Assembly: GCF_003415675.1 (NCBI RefSeq)
Contig: NZ_QFZK01000005.1
Location: 62,001-126,000, forward strand
Length of the DNA stretch: 64,000 nucleotides
From: Rhodoferax lacus
GTDB taxonomy: Bacteria; Pseudomonadota; Gammaproteobacteria; Burkholderiales; Burkholderiaceae_C
Direction: 5' to 3'
The notes below the pieces were generated by a model. That model did no database searches, had not been told where the DNA came from, and saw only the letters and a list, made by a program, of their open reading frames with translations. Each line of letters opens with the position of its first letter. Positions within the stretch are counted from its first letter, which is position 1. A program made the translations under genes and the position numbers. Positions 1-12,083 of this stretch are shown here, piece after piece.

Positions 1-724
1 TGGCCTCGGCCAGGGTGGCGCAGGCTTGCTGTTGCAGGCCCTGTTGGCGCTGCAGGGCTGCCATGTCCATGCGCGGGCGGGGAGTGTGCGGCGCAGTGGC
101 AATGGCTTGCTGCAAGAGTGCCGAAGCCTCTTCCAGCTTGTGGGCCACAACCAGTGCCGCAGCCTGCTCACACAGGTAGTGCGCCAGGCGGCCGGCAAAA
201 CTGCCTTGGCCGGCGGCTTCAAGTTTCTTGGCCACACCAGCGGCGTGTTCCCAGTCGCGCGAACGTTCGTAGTTGGCCAGCAACGCCAGGCGCGCCTGCG
301 CCTCGAAGCGTGTGCCTTCGAGCTTGAGCAGGGCTTCTTCGGCACGGTCCAGCAGACCGGCTTTCAGGTAGTCCAGAGCCAATGCGTGCTGCGCGCGGTG
401 GCGGTCGTCAGCCACCAGGTCACCGCGCGAGAGCAGGTGCTGGTGTACCCGCACGGCACGCTCGTATTCGCCACGGCGGCGAAACAGATTGCCCAGGGCA
501 AAGTGCAGTTCCGAGGTGTCAGGGTCGTTCTGCACCGCTTCGATGAAGGCATCAATGGCCTGGTCCTGTTGCTCGTTGAGCAAAAAGTTCAGGCCCTTGA
601 AATAGGCCTTGGGTGCCTGGCGGTTTTCCATGCGCAGCTGCCGCAAGTCCATGCGCGAGGCCAGCCAACCCAGCACAAACACCAGCGGCAGTGCCAGCAG
701 GAGCAGGCTGAAATCAAATTCCAT
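1..724 (-). CDS. lapB: LPS assembly protein LapB (YciM), 3'-truncated by window edge
   Basis: Reading the minus strand from the ATG at 724 gives 241 residues that run off the window without a stop. The start is MEFDFSLLLLALPLVFVLG, a short N-terminal membrane anchor (about residues 6-20). Helical TPR-like repeats rich in Ala/Leu follow (for example NEQQDQAIDAFIEAVQNDP and LHFALGNLFRRRGEYERAV). LapB is an inner-membrane TPR/rubredoxin protein that controls LpxC turnover with FtsH and so LPS synthesis. The C-terminal rubredoxin cysteines lie outside the window. The gene overlaps the end of lapA by 11 bp, the usual lapA-lapB arrangement, so the two are probably translationally coupled. Confidence 0.88.
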   Translation of the reverse strand, partial: MEFDFSLLLLALPLVFVLGWLASRMDLRQLRMENRQAPKAYFKGLNFLLNEQQDQAIDAFIEAVQNDPDTSELHFALGNLFRRRGEYERAVRVHQHLLSRGDLVADDRHRAQHALALDYLKAGLLDRAEEALLKLEGTRFEAQARLALLANYERSRDWEHAAGVAKKLEAAGQGSFAGRLAHYLCEQAAALVVAHKLEEASALLQQAIATAPHTPRPRMDMAALQRQQGLQQQACATLAEA

Positions 725-1034
725 GGATGGTCGAGTCGCTGTAGTCACTGCCTGCCGATACCGCCGGCCCGGCTGGGGGCGTTTCTGGCTTGGGCGTAGC
801 GGTGGGCGGCTTGTTGCGGTGCAGGCGCAACCAGCGCGGCACCATGCCCAACACACCGACCAACAGACCGGCTGCAAAAGCACCCAGCACCACCAGCACC
901 ATGGGGGCGGTCCATTGCTGGCCAAAGAAAAAGCGCACCGTCACGTCGCTCTGGTTATTCAGGGCGAAAGCGAACAGGGTAAAAAAAATGGCCGCTTTAA
1001 GTAACCACTTAAAGAGCCATGCGAATGCGTTCAT
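714..1034 (-). CDS. lapA: LapA-domain inner-membrane protein
   Basis: This 106-aa protein has two hydrophobic segments (about residues 5-27 and 43-66) separated by a short polar stretch with NNQSDVTVRFFFGQQ. A proline-rich cytoplasmic tail follows (PPTATPKPETPPAGP). This is the layout of the LapA (DUF1049) family, two-TM proteins encoded next to lapB and linked to LPS assembly. It lies 73 bp downstream of ihfB on the same strand, and its end overlaps the start of lapB. The family and the neighbour fix the assignment; its biochemical role is not settled. Confidence 0.87.
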   Translation of the reverse strand: MNAFAWLFKWLLKAAIFFTLFAFALNNQSDVTVRFFFGQQWTAPMVLVVLGAFAAGLLVGVLGMVPRWLRLHRNKPPTATPKPETPPAGPAVSAGSDYSDSTIHGI

Positions 1035-1107
1035 GCGTCTCCTCGGGGCTGAACCCGATTCTACAAGCCTGGGACATCGCCCGCCTTGGGGCGGCGCTGC
1101 TGCGGAA

Positions 1108-1431
1108 CTAGCCTTTGGCCTTCACAGCCACCGTCAGGTCCATGGCGGCGGTGCGCTCGTCCACAGCTTCGCGCAATGCTTTGCCGGGCTTGAAGTGGGG
1201 CACGCGCTTTTCGGGTATGGCCACGCTTTCGCCGCTGCGCGGATTGCGTCCGATGCGGGGAGGGCGGCGGTTGATCGAGAAGCTGCCAAAGCCACGGATC
1301 TCGATCCGGTGTCCGCGCACCAGGGCGTCGTTCATCGCATCCAGAATCGCCTTCACGGCAAATTCGGCATCGCGGTGCGTCAGCTGGGCAAAGCGGTTGG
1401 CCAGTTCTTCAACGAGGTCGGAGCGGGTCAT
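1108..1431 (-). CDS. ihfB: Integration host factor beta subunit
   Basis: From the ATG at 1431 this is a 107-aa DNA-binding protein starting [14 protein letters not shown], with the HU/IHF signature [18 protein letters not shown] in the DNA-contacting beta-arm and [11 protein letters not shown] near the C-terminus. IHF-beta pairs with IHF-alpha to bend DNA at promoters (including sigma-54 promoters), origins and recombination sites. An in-frame TTG at 1464 would add 11 residues, but it lies in the T-tract of the rpsA terminator, so the ATG is preferred. No clear Shine-Dalgarno is seen. The rpsA-ihfB order is common in proteobacteria. Confidence 0.95.
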   Translation of the reverse strand: MTRSDLVEELANRFAQLTHRDAEFAVKAILDAMNDALVRGHRIEIRGFGSFSINRRPPRIGRNPRSGESVAIPEKRVPHFKPGKALREAVDERTAAMDLTVAVKAKG

Positions 1432-1461
1432 TGGCGGGAAATTCGGGTAGGGTCTTGTAGA

Positions 1462-1499
1462 CAAAAAAACGACCGGCGCACAGGTGCAGCCGGTCGTTC
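1462..1499 (-). terminator. Rho-independent terminator after rpsA
   Basis: On the minus strand a perfect 10-bp stem AACGACCGGC / GCCGGTCGTT encloses an 11-nt loop and runs straight into a T-tract. It sits between the rpsA stop and the ihfB start. It should end or attenuate rpsA transcripts, making ihfB partly dependent on read-through or its own promoter. Confidence 0.85.
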
Positions 1500-1520
1500 T
1501 TTCAGTTCAGCAACTAAAGA

Positions 1521-3200
1521 TTAGTTGTTGTCCAGTTTTGCGCGCAGCAGGGCGCCCAGGCTGGTGGTACCAGCGTTTTCACGGGCCGATTGCTGGCTCA
1601 GGGACTGCATGGCTTCGTTTTGGTCAGCCATGTCCTTGGCTTTGATGGACAGCTGGATGTTGCGGGTCTTGCGATCCACATTCACCACCACAGCGGTCAC
1701 TTCGTCGCCTTCCTTGAGCACGTTGCGGGCATCTTCCACGCGGTCGCGGCTGATTTCCGAGGCGCGCAGGTAACCGATGATGTCTTCACCCAGGTCGATT
1801 TCAGCGCCCTTGGCATCCACGGTCTTGACCTTGCCGGTCACGATCTGGCCCTTGTCGTTGATCGACACAAAGGTGGTGAACGGATCGGAGTCGAGCTGCT
1901 TGATACCCAGGGAGATGCGTTCGCGGTCCACGTCCACGGCCAGCACCAGGGCTTCAACTTCCTGGCCCTTCTTGTACTCGCGCACGGCCACTTCGCCGGA
2001 CTCGTTCCAGGACAGGTCAGACAGGTGCACCAGGCCGTCGATACCGGCAGCCAGGCCCACAAACACGCCGAAGTCGGTGATGGACTTGATGGGGCCCTTC
2101 ACGCGGTCGCCGCGCTTGGTATTCTGGGCAAATTCTTGCCAAGGGTTGGCCTTGCACTGCTTCATGCCCAGAGAGATACGGCGCTTGTCTTCGTCGATTT
2201 CCAGAACCATGACTTCGACTTCGTCGCCCAGGGCAACGATCTTCGAGGGAGCAACGTTCTTGTTGGTCCAGTCCATTTCGGACACGTGAACCAGGCCTTC
2301 GATGCCGGGTTCCAGTTCCACAAATGCGCCGTAGTCGGCGATGTTGGTGATCTTGCCGAACATGCGGGTGCCTTGGGGGTAGCGGCGGTTCACGCCCATC
2401 CAAGGGTCATCACCCATTTGCTTCAGACCCAGAGAGACACGGTTCTTTTCGGTGTCAAACTTGAGAATCTTGGCAGTGATTTCCTGACCGGCTTGCACCA
2501 CTTCAGAGGGGTGACGGACACGGCGCCATGCCATGTCGGTGATGTGCAGCAGGCCGTCGATACCGCCCAGGTCCACAAACGCACCGTATTCGGTGATGTT
2601 CTTGACCACGCCTTGCACCACAGAACCTTCTTTGAGGGTGTGCATCAGCTTGGCGCGCTCTTCGCCCATGGAGGCTTCGACCACGGCACGGCGGCTCAGC
2701 ACCACGTTGTTGCGCTTGCGGTCGAGCTTGATGACCTTGAATTCCATGGTCTTGTTTTCGTACGGAGACAGATCCTTGGTAGGACGTGTGTCGACCAACG
2801 AGCCAGGCAGGAAGGCGCGGATGCCATTGACCAGAACGGTCAGGCCGCCCTTGACCTTGCCGGAGGTGGTGCCGGTGACGAATTCGCCGGATTCCAGGGC
2901 CTTTTCCAGGCTCATCCAGGAAGCCAGACGCTTGGCCTTGTCACGCGACAGGATGGTGTCGCCGTAACCGTTTTCCACGGAGTCGATAGCCACGGACACG
3001 AAGTCTCCCACTTGGACTTCGAGCTCGCCCTTGTCGCTCTTGAATTCTTCGATTGGCACGTAGGCTTCGGACTTGAGGCCAGCGTTGACCACAACAAAGC
3101 TGTGCTCGATGCGGACGACTTCAGCGGTGATGACTTCACCGGTGCGCATTTCCGAGCGTTGCAGGGATTCTTCAAATAGGGCTGCGAAAGATTCTGACAT
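1521..3200 (-). CDS. rpsA: 30S ribosomal protein S1
   Basis: This 559-aa protein is built of six S1 (OB-fold) repeats, visible as recurring blocks such as [39 protein letters not shown] and [20 protein letters not shown]. That is the normal length and repeat number for bacterial S1, which binds mRNA leaders on the 30S subunit and helps initiation on structured or weak-SD messages. Its own start at 3200 has no evident Shine-Dalgarno and is preceded by a small hairpin at 3208-3222, consistent with the known autoregulation of rpsA. It lies 120 bp downstream of aroA/cmk. Confidence 0.98.
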   Translation of the reverse strand: MSESFAALFEESLQRSEMRTGEVITAEVVRIEHSFVVVNAGLKSEAYVPIEEFKSDKGELEVQVGDFVSVAIDSVENGYGDTILSRDKAKRLASWMSLEKALESGEFVTGTTSGKVKGGLTVLVNGIRAFLPGSLVDTRPTKDLSPYENKTMEFKVIKLDRKRNNVVLSRRAVVEASMGEERAKLMHTLKEGSVVQGVVKNITEYGAFVDLGGIDGLLHITDMAWRRVRHPSEVVQAGQEITAKILKFDTEKNRVSLGLKQMGDDPWMGVNRRYPQGTRMFGKITNIADYGAFVELEPGIEGLVHVSEMDWTNKNVAPSKIVALGDEVEVMVLEIDEDKRRISLGMKQCKANPWQEFAQNTKRGDRVKGPIKSITDFGVFVGLAAGIDGLVHLSDLSWNESGEVAVREYKKGQEVEALVLAVDVDRERISLGIKQLDSDPFTTFVSINDKGQIVTGKVKTVDAKGAEIDLGEDIIGYLRASEISRDRVEDARNVLKEGDEVTAVVVNVDRKTRNIQLSIKAKDMADQNEAMQSLSQQSARENAGTTSLGALLRAKLDNN

Positions 3201-3207
3201 GTGTTTT

Positions 3208-3222
3208 GTAGCAAAAAGCTAC
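3208..3222 (-). promoter_or_regulatory. Hairpin in the rpsA leader
   Basis: On the minus strand GTAGC-TTTTT-GCTAC forms a 5-bp stem with a U-loop ending 7 nt before the rpsA ATG, in a leader without a recognisable Shine-Dalgarno. In enterobacteria rpsA is translated from a structured SD-poor leader and repressed by S1 itself. A similar role here is inference. Confidence 0.45.
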
Positions 3223-3320
3223 GGGGTTAAGTTATCGAACCCCAGTGCCGGTGCGCTGTCGCGCGAGAGGAGCGCTGGGGGCCAAAATTGCAAAGCCGTG
3301 AGGCCTTGCTGGTTAGCTTC

Positions 3321-5327
3321 TCAGGCGGACCTGAAAGGCTGTTTGCCTTGCCACCAGTCCAAAACGATTTCTACGGAGGCTTGCACCGTCAAATCGGAGT
3401 TGTCCAGGAGCTTGGCATCGACTGCGGGCTTCAAGGGCGCGACGCTGCGGGAGGTATCCCGTGCATCACGCGCCTCAAGGTCTGCGCGAAGACTGTCGAG
3501 TGTAGCGGGAATTCCCTTTGAAATCAACTGCTTATAGCGGCGCTCGGCACGGCAGGCGGCGCTGGCCGTGAGGAACACCTTGAGCGGCGCTTTCGGGAAA
3601 ATGATGGTGCCCATGTCACGGCCGTCAGCCACCAGGCCTGGCAGCTTGCGAAAGCTGCGCTGGAAGTCCACCAGGGCCTCTCGCACCATGGGGAAGGCCG
3701 ACACGCGCGAGGCGTTCATGCCGGCTTCCTCGGTGCGTATGGCGTCACTGACATCCTCGCCATCCAGCAGGATGTGGCTGCCCTCAAAGCGGATGGGCAG
3801 TCCGCGCAGCAGGTCGGCAATGCGCTGTTGGTTGGCGACATCCAGGCTGATTCCGGCACGTGTGGCGGCCAGCCCGGTGATGCGGTAGAGCGAGCCTGAG
3901 TCCAGGAAGTGGTACCCCAGTTGTTCTGCCAGCACGGCCGCCAAAGTGCCCTTGCCCGAGGCGGTGGGCCCGTCCATGCACAGCACAGGAATGGCATCGG
4001 TTGGGGCGTGGGCGACCGAGAACAGCGTCTCGAAATAGTCCGGAAAGGTCTTGGCCACGCACTTGGGGTCTTCGATGCGCACCGGCAGACCGGCGGGGTT
4101 GAAGGCCGCCAGCGAGAAGCACATGGCCACCCGGTGGTCGTCATAGGTGTGGATGGTGCCGGCTTTCCATTGATCGGCAGCCGCAGGCGGCGTGACCTGG
4201 ATGAAGTCAGCGCCTTCCACCACCGTGGCGCCGAGCTTGCGCAACTCGATGGCCATGGCGGCAATGCGGTCGGTTTCCTTGACGCGCCAGCTGGCAATGT
4301 TGTTCAGGGTGGTGGTGCCCTCGGCGTACAAGGCCATCACGGCCAGTGTCATGGCGGCGTCGGGTATGTGGTTGCAATCCAGCGTAATGGCCTTCAGGGG
4401 CCATGCGCCGCGTTTGATATGCAGCCAGTTGGGGCCACTCTCGATCTGGGCGCCCATCAGGCGGGCGGCATCCATGAAGCGGATGTCGCCCTGTATGGAG
4501 TCCGCGCCCACGCCATTGACCCGTATGCCGCACTGCCCGCCCACGCTGGCGGCAATCGCGCCCAGCGCGATGAAGTAGCTCGCGCTCGATGCATCCGCCT
4601 CCACATGCAGGTCGCCGGGTGAGTGCAGTTTGCTGCCTGCTGGAATGGTGAAGCGCTGCCAGCCGTCACGCTGCACGTCCACGCCAAAGTGCGCCAGCAG
4701 GTTCAGGGTGATTTCAATGTAAGGGCGGGAGATCAGCTCGCCCACCACTTCGATGACGATGTCCTTTTGGGCGACCAAAGGCAAAGCCATCAAAAGTGCG
4801 GTCAAAAATTGGCTGGACACATCGCCGCGCACCGGGATGGGTTTGTCCAGGCTGAGCTTTGGCGTGCCAATGCGCAGCGGCGGGAAACCGTCGTTGCCCA
4901 GGTAGTCAATCTGGCAGCCGAGCTGGCGCAGTGCGTCCACCAGGTCGCCGATGGGGCGCTCGTGCATGCGGGGAATGCCGCCGAGCTCAAAGTCGCCGCC
5001 CAGCACGGCCAGGGCCGCGGTCAGGGGGCGCATGGCGGTGCCGGCGTTGCCCAAAAACAGCTTGGCTTGTTGCGCAGTCAGCTTGCCACCCAGGCCCGTG
5101 ATCTGAACAGTCGCGCCGGTTTGCACAATGGTGCAGCCCAGGGTTTTGAGGGCCAACAGCATGACGCGGGTGTCGTCGCTGTCCAGCAGGTCGTGGATGG
5201 TGGTGACACCTTCGCACAGAGCGGCCATCAGCAGCACGCGGTTGGAAATACTCTTGGAGCCCGGCAGGGTGACGCTGCCAGCTGCCGCGTCCAAGGGGGG
5301 CAGGTCTAGGAATTCGGTAGAAAACAT
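3321..5327 (-). CDS. aroA-cmk: Fused 3-phosphoshikimate 1-carboxyvinyltransferase / cytidylate kinase
   Basis: One 668-aa frame carries two enzymes. Residues 1-440 are EPSP synthase: [10 protein letters not shown] at 21-30, [11 protein letters not shown] at 94-104, RVKETDRI near 348-355 and a YDDHRVAM motif near 395-402. It makes 5-enolpyruvylshikimate-3-phosphate in the shikimate pathway. Residues about 446-668 are cytidylate kinase, with the P-loop GPTASGKGT at 453-461, then FLDSGSLYR and [11 protein letters not shown]. It phosphorylates CMP/dCMP. The linker is only about ten residues. The two genes are adjacent but separate in many proteobacteria; fused forms are annotated in Burkholderiales. 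The ATG overlaps the tyrA stop (TGATG), so translation is probably coupled. Confidence 0.96.
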   Translation of the reverse strand: MFSTEFLDLPPLDAAAGSVTLPGSKSISNRVLLMAALCEGVTTIHDLLDSDDTRVMLLALKTLGCTIVQTGATVQITGLGGKLTAQQAKLFLGNAGTAMRPLTAALAVLGGDFELGGIPRMHERPIGDLVDALRQLGCQIDYLGNDGFPPLRIGTPKLSLDKPIPVRGDVSSQFLTALLMALPLVAQKDIVIEVVGELISRPYIEITLNLLAHFGVDVQRDGWQRFTIPAGSKLHSPGDLHVEADASSASYFIALGAIAASVGGQCGIRVNGVGADSIQGDIRFMDAARLMGAQIESGPNWLHIKRGAWPLKAITLDCNHIPDAAMTLAVMALYAEGTTTLNNIASWRVKETDRIAAMAIELRKLGATVVEGADFIQVTPPAAADQWKAGTIHTYDDHRVAMCFSLAAFNPAGLPVRIEDPKCVAKTFPDYFETLFSVAHAPTDAIPVLCMDGPTASGKGTLAAVLAEQLGYHFLDSGSLYRITGLAATRAGISLDVANQQRIADLLRGLPIRFEGSHILLDGEDVSDAIRTEEAGMNASRVSAFPMVREALVDFQRSFRKLPGLVADGRDMGTIIFPKAPLKVFLTASAACRAERRYKQLISKGIPATLDSLRADLEARDARDTSRSVAPLKPAVDAKLLDNSDLTVQASVEIVLDWWQGKQPFRSA

Positions 5328-6202
5328 CAGGGTTTGTTCTTGGAGTTCATGCTCCAGTGGGCGCGCGTCATGCTGGCTTGCTCGATCAGGCCTTCAAGTG
5401 CCTGCGCATTGCCGCTGGAAATCATGACCTCCAGGGCCTGCAGGTTGCGCTGGAAAATCTTGCTTTGGGCCAGCAGTTCTTCGCGGTTGGACAAGAGGAT
5501 GTCACGCCATACCTTGGGCTCACTGGCGGCGATGCGCGTGAAATCCCTGAAGCCCGGCCCTGCCAGTGACAGGTAATTTTTGCCGTCGGGCTGGCCCGCT
5601 ATGGCGTTCATCAGTGCAAAGGCAATCAGGTGCGGCAAATGGCTGACGGCGGCGTACGACGCATCGTGCTGCTCCGGTGTCAATGTCAGCACCTTGCAGC
5701 CCAGGCGTGTCCACAGCTCGTGCGCCTTTTGCAATTGCGGCGCCAAGGTGCGTTCAATGGGTGTAAGGATGACCTGCTTGCCGGCATACAAATCGGCATC
5801 GGCATTTTCAATGCCGGAAACTTCTTTGCCCGCAATCGGGTGGGCTGGCACAAACAGGCCCACGTGTTCGCGCAGGGCACGGCGTGCGGCGTCGATCACA
5901 TCGCGCTTGGTGGAGCCCACGTCCATGATCAGCATGTCAGGTGTGACCAGGTGCTTGATGGTTTTGAAAGTGGCCTCAGTCGCTGACACGGGTACGGCAA
6001 TCAGCACGATGTCAGCGCCGGACACAGCCAGCAGGGCCGACGGCGCTTCGATGTCGATGATGCCCATCTGGCGGGCGCGCTCGGTAGTGCTGGGCGATTT
6101 GCTATAGCCCACCACGCGCTTGACCAGCCCGGCCTGTTTGAGCGCCAGAGCGAAGGAGCCGCCCATCAGGCCGCATCCTATGAGTCCCAGTTGTTCAAAC
6201 AT
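5327..6202 (-). CDS. tyrA: Prephenate dehydrogenase
   Basis: From the ATG at 6202 this 291-aa protein starts [18 protein letters not shown], a Rossmann GxGxxG NAD(P)-binding motif at residues 9-14. It continues with VMDVGSTK-type and HPIAGKE motifs of the TyrA family. It oxidatively decarboxylates prephenate to 4-hydroxyphenylpyruvate for tyrosine synthesis. The longer in-frame upstream extension lacks family similarity, and AGGAAG sits 4 nt before the chosen ATG. There is no chorismate mutase domain; that activity is in pheA, 23 bp upstream in the same operon. Confidence 0.95.
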   Translation of the reverse strand: MFEQLGLIGCGLMGGSFALALKQAGLVKRVVGYSKSPSTTERARQMGIIDIEAPSALLAVSGADIVLIAVPVSATEATFKTIKHLVTPDMLIMDVGSTKRDVIDAARRALREHVGLFVPAHPIAGKEVSGIENADADLYAGKQVILTPIERTLAPQLQKAHELWTRLGCKVLTLTPEQHDASYAAVSHLPHLIAFALMNAIAGQPDGKNYLSLAGPGFRDFTRIAASEPKVWRDILLSNREELLAQSKIFQRNLQALEVMISSGNAQALEGLIEQASMTRAHWSMNSKNKP

Positions 6203-6225
6203 GGTGCTTCCTGTGCAAAGAACGG

Positions 6226-7308
6226 TTAATCGGCCAGAGGGTAGGTACCCAGGACCTTGTAGAAGGCACAAATGCCGCGCAAGTCCTGCAGTGCAGCAGC
6301 CACATGGGGCTCGGACGGGTGGCCCTGCAGGTCGATGTAGAAGAAGTATTCCCACTGGCCCGAGCGCGCCGGGCGCGACTCAAAGCGCGTCATGGAAACA
6401 CCGTGCTGCTTGAGTGGCACCAGCATGTCGTGCACGGCGCCCGGCCGGTTGGGCACAGACACCACCAGGCTGGTGCAGTCCTTGCCCGAAGCCTCTGGCG
6501 CGGGCATGACAGCAGGCAGGCAGACCATGACAAAGCGCGTGCGGTTGAAGGCCTCGTCCTGGATGGCCTGTGCCGCAATGTGCAGGCCAAATTCGGCACC
6601 TGCGCGCTCGCTCGCAATACCCGCCCAGGCCGGGTTGCCAGCGGCCAGGCGTGCGCCTTCGGCATTGCTGGATACGGCGCGGCGCTCGGCATGGGGCAGG
6701 TGGGTGGTGAGCCAGTGCTGGCATTGCGCCAGGGCCTGGGGGTGGGCCAGGACCACTTCGATGCCTTCCAGCGAGGCCTGGGTGCGCAGCAGGTGGTGGC
6801 GTACCAGCAGGCTGATTTCGCCAACAATGTGCAGCGGCGAGTTCAGCAGCAGATCGAGCGAGCGGGTGACCACGCCCTCCGTGCTGTTCTCCACTGGGAT
6901 GACGCCGAATTCCGCCGCACCGGAAGTGGCTGCGTGAAACACTTCGTCAAAGTTGGTGCAGGGCACATGCTGGATGCTGGAGCCAAAAAAGCGCAATGCC
7001 GCCTCTTCGCTGTAGGTGCCCTTGGGGCCCAGGTAGGCCACGCGTTGCGGCGCTTCCAGCGCCCGGCAGGCCGACATGATTTCACGCCAGATCAGTGCCA
7101 GGCTGGAGTCCTTCAGTGGCCCCTGGTTGGCGCTTTGCAGGCCGTGAATCACCTGCGCCTCGCGCTCTGGGCGGAACACCGGCGAGCCATCATGGCGCTT
7201 GAGTTCGCCCACCTCGTTGGCCAGCGCTGCACGGCGGTTCAGGGCGGTGAGGAGTTCCTGGTCGACCGAGTCAATCAGGACACGCAATTCGGAAAGTGTC
7301 TTGGCCAT
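6226..7308 (-). CDS. pheA: Bifunctional chorismate mutase / prephenate dehydratase (P-protein)
   Basis: The 360-aa protein from the ATG at 7308 has three parts. An AroQ chorismate mutase domain covers about residues 1-85 (MAKTLSELRVLIDSVDQELL). A prephenate dehydratase domain covers about 95-275 (YLGPKGTYSEEAA, VENSTEGVVTRS and the NRTRF motif). A C-terminal ACT domain (SVPNRPGAVHDML then ESRPAR) is expected to bind phenylalanine for feedback inhibition. It converts chorismate via prephenate to phenylpyruvate. It sits 7 bp after serC and just before tyrA, so the block supplies Phe and Tyr branches together. Confidence 0.96.
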   Translation of the reverse strand: MAKTLSELRVLIDSVDQELLTALNRRAALANEVGELKRHDGSPVFRPEREAQVIHGLQSANQGPLKDSSLALIWREIMSACRALEAPQRVAYLGPKGTYSEEAALRFFGSSIQHVPCTNFDEVFHAATSGAAEFGVIPVENSTEGVVTRSLDLLLNSPLHIVGEISLLVRHHLLRTQASLEGIEVVLAHPQALAQCQHWLTTHLPHAERRAVSSNAEGARLAAGNPAWAGIASERAGAEFGLHIAAQAIQDEAFNRTRFVMVCLPAVMPAPEASGKDCTSLVVSVPNRPGAVHDMLVPLKQHGVSMTRFESRPARSGQWEYFFYIDLQGHPSEPHVAAALQDLRGICAFYKVLGTYPLAD

Positions 7309-7315
7309 GGGTGCT

Positions 7316-8443
7316 TTATCCGTGAGACCGCTCAAACGCTTGCATGTAGGCGCACAGCGCCTGCACACCTTCCAGCGGAATGGCGTTGTAAATGCTGGCG
7401 CGCATGCCGCCTACCGATTTGTGGCCCTTGAGCTGCAGCAGACCGGCCTCTTTGGCGCCCGCCAGGAAGGCGTCATTGAGCGACTCGTCTTGCAGGAAGA
7501 AGGGCACGTTCATGCGGGAGCGGCAGTCGGTGTGAACCTTGTTGAAATACAGGCCAGAGCCGTCGATGGTCTGGTACAGCAGCTCGGCCTTGGCGATGTT
7601 GGCGCGCTCCATGGCGGCGATGCCGCCCTGGCGCTTGAGCCACTGGAACACCAGCCCGGCCACGTAGATGGCGTAGGTGGGGGGGGTGTTGTACATGGAC
7701 TGGTTGTCGGCCACGGTCTTGTAGTTGAAGGCACTGGGGCAGATCGCCAGGGCGTGGCCCAGCAAGTCCTCACGCACCACCACCAGTGTCAAGCCGGCTG
7801 GCCCCAGGTTCTTCTGCGCACCACCAAAGGCCAGGCCCACACGGCTCCAGTCCACGCCGCGCGAGGCCACATGCGACGAAAAATCCACCACCAGTTCTGC
7901 CTTGGAGCCCAGGGCCTTCAGGTCGGGCAGGGTATGGAACTCCACGCCGTTGATGGTTTCGTTGCTGCAGATGTGCACGTAGCTGGCATCTGCACTGAGC
8001 TTCCAGGTGCCGGCATCCGGGATGCGGGTGAAGCCTTCTGGCTTGCCGCTGGCCGCCAGGTGGTTGCCACAGTATTTGGCGGCTTCCTGCTGCGACTTTT
8101 CGCTCCAGCTACCGGTCACCACAAAGTCAGCCCGGCCGCGGCCGGAGGCGTCTTTTTTCAGCGCGCTCAGGTTCAGCGGAACAATCGCGTTTTCGGCCAA
8201 ACCCCCACCCTGCATGAACAGGATCTGGAAGTTGGCAGGCACCGCCAACAGCTCGCGCAAATCGGCCTCAGCCTGTGCATAAATGGACAGAAATTCATGT
8301 CCCCGGTGGCTCATTTCCATCACGCCCATGCCGCAGCGCTTGCCGCTGGCATCGGGCCAGTCCAGCATTTCATCGGCGGCCTGGGTCAGTACTTCCTGCG
8401 GCATGGCCGCCGGTCCGGCGGAGAAGTTGTAGGGGCGCTTCAT
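7316..8443 (-). CDS. serC: Phosphoserine aminotransferase
   Basis: A 375-aa class-V aminotransferase starting [19 protein letters not shown], the standard SerC N-terminus. The PLP lysine lies in [12 protein letters not shown]. It makes 3-phosphoserine from 3-phosphohydroxypyruvate and glutamate, and also acts in pyridoxal phosphate synthesis. The chosen ATG at 8443 matches the family start; longer in-frame reading extends into the gyrA tail. It is 16 bp downstream of gyrA and 7 bp upstream of pheA, as in many betaproteobacteria. Confidence 0.96.
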   Translation of the reverse strand: MKRPYNFSAGPAAMPQEVLTQAADEMLDWPDASGKRCGMGVMEMSHRGHEFLSIYAQAEADLRELLAVPANFQILFMQGGGLAENAIVPLNLSALKKDASGRGRADFVVTGSWSEKSQQEAAKYCGNHLAASGKPEGFTRIPDAGTWKLSADASYVHICSNETINGVEFHTLPDLKALGSKAELVVDFSSHVASRGVDWSRVGLAFGGAQKNLGPAGLTLVVVREDLLGHALAICPSAFNYKTVADNQSMYNTPPTYAIYVAGLVFQWLKRQGGIAAMERANIAKAELLYQTIDGSGLYFNKVHTDCRSRMNVPFFLQDESLNDAFLAGAKEAGLLQLKGHKSVGGMRASIYNAIPLEGVQALCAYMQAFERSHG

Positions 8444-8459
8444 TACAGGTTGTTCTGCA

Positions 8460-11111
<2,652 letters not shown>

Positions 11112-11195
11112 GGAGGCTCGTGGCTATGTCAGGGACAACCTTGTATTGTACGGGGCAGCCCAAGCTGCATTTATGGCAGTCAGGTGCGTTGTTTG

Positions 11196-11212
11196 CTGTA
11201 ATTAAATTACAG
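11196..11212. promoter_or_regulatory. 17-bp palindrome between gyrA and ompA
   Basis: CTGTAATT-A-AATTACAG is a perfect inverted repeat with 8-bp arms and a 1-bp centre, in AT-rich DNA between the divergent gyrA and ompA genes. Size and symmetry fit an operator for a dimeric regulator. The regulator is unknown, and it could act on either gene. Confidence 0.4.
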
Positions 11213-11270
11213 TGCCGCGTCGGCGGCGGACATGCAAAACGCGTTATGGATGTGGCACAATAAACCCTAA

Positions 11271-11300
11271 CGCCTGAAATAGAGAATATCTATTGAGGCG
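11271..11300 (+). promoter_or_regulatory. Long stem-loop in the ompA-like leader
   Basis: CGCCT then AATAGA on the left pair with TCTATT then AGGCG on the right, giving an 11-bp interrupted stem around a GAATA loop. It ends 52 nt before the ompA start. Stable 5' leader hairpins protect ompA mRNA in enterobacteria; the same role here is inferred from position and shape. Confidence 0.5.
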
Positions 11301-11352
11301 TTGTCTATTTAATCGCAGCGCCGCTGCAGTTTGCTCCGCACAAAGGAAAGTC

Positions 11353-12009
11353 ATGAAATTAATCAATAAAGTAGCAATCGTCATCGCAACCGCAGCACTC
11401 GCTTCTGTGGCTGGCGCTCAAGAAATCCACAACTGGAAAAGTGCCGCTGGCGACGTCTGGAAAAACGCCGGCGGTGAATGCTGGCGCGATGCCAGCTGGA
11501 CCCCGGCAACTGCAGCCCCTGGCTGCGATGGGGCTATTGCTCCTAAGGTTGAGGCTCCTGCACCCGTAGCAGCTCCTGCTCCCATGGCAGCACCCGCACC
11601 TGTTGCCGCTCCCGCACCTGCACCTGCGCCTGCTCCAGTGGTTGTTGCTGCACCTGCCAAGGTCACATACGCTGCTGATGCATTCTTTGACTTCGACAAG
11701 GCTGTCTTGAAGCCCGAAGGCAAAGCCAAGCTTGACGACCTGGTTGGCAAGGTCAAGGACATCAGCCTGGAAGTTATCATTGCCGTGGGTCACACTGACT
11801 CCGTTGGCAAAGACGAATACAACCAGAAACTGTCGGTTGCACGTTCCGAAGCTGTCAAGGCTTACCTGGTGTCCAAGGGCATCGAAAAGAACCGTGTTTA
11901 CACCGAAGGCAAGGGCGAAAAGTCTCCCGCTGCTGACAACAAGACCGCCGAAGGCCGTTCCAAGAACCGCCGCGTTGAGATCGAAGTGGTTGGTACCCGC
12001 GCCAAGTAA
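11353..12009 (+). CDS. OmpA-family peptidoglycan-binding outer-membrane protein
   Basis: The 218-aa protein starts at the ATG at 11353, 4 nt after AAAGGAAAG. A signal peptide of about 22 residues ([22 protein letters not shown]) is followed by a short Trp/Cys-containing segment ([14 protein letters not shown]) and a long Ala/Pro linker of repeated APAP units (about 65-100). A C-terminal OmpA-like domain follows with [29 protein letters not shown] and NRRVEIEV. There is no room for an eight-strand barrel, so it probably links the envelope to peptidoglycan like other short Burkholderiales OmpA proteins. It has a structured leader and its own terminator, so it is monocistronic. Confidence 0.93.
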   Translation: MKLINKVAIVIATAALASVAGAQEIHNWKSAAGDVWKNAGGECWRDASWTPATAAPGCDGAIAPKVEAPAPVAAPAPMAAPAPVAAPAPAPAPAPVVVAAPAKVTYAADAFFDFDKAVLKPEGKAKLDDLVGKVKDISLEVIIAVGHTDSVGKDEYNQKLSVARSEAVKAYLVSKGIEKNRVYTEGKGEKSPAADNKTAEGRSKNRRVEIEVVGTRAK

Positions 12010-12031
12010 ACCGGAATTTCCGGTTAGCCAA

Positions 12032-12058
12032 AAAGCCCGCCTTGGCGGGCTTTTTTTA
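12032..12058 (+). terminator. Rho-independent terminator after ompA-like gene
   Basis: AAAGCCCGCC-TT-GGCGGGCTTT forms a 10-bp stem running into a T-tract, 23 bp after the stop. It separates ompA from ubiG. Confidence 0.9.
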
Positions 12059-12083
12059 TGCCGTCCGTGGAGATAATGAAGTT

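Noticed and set aside
1590..3179. Long plus-strand open frame (529 aa) opposite rpsA
   Set aside because: Antisense shadow of a highly expressed GC-rich gene; His/Val/Gly-biased composition, no motif, no ribosome site.
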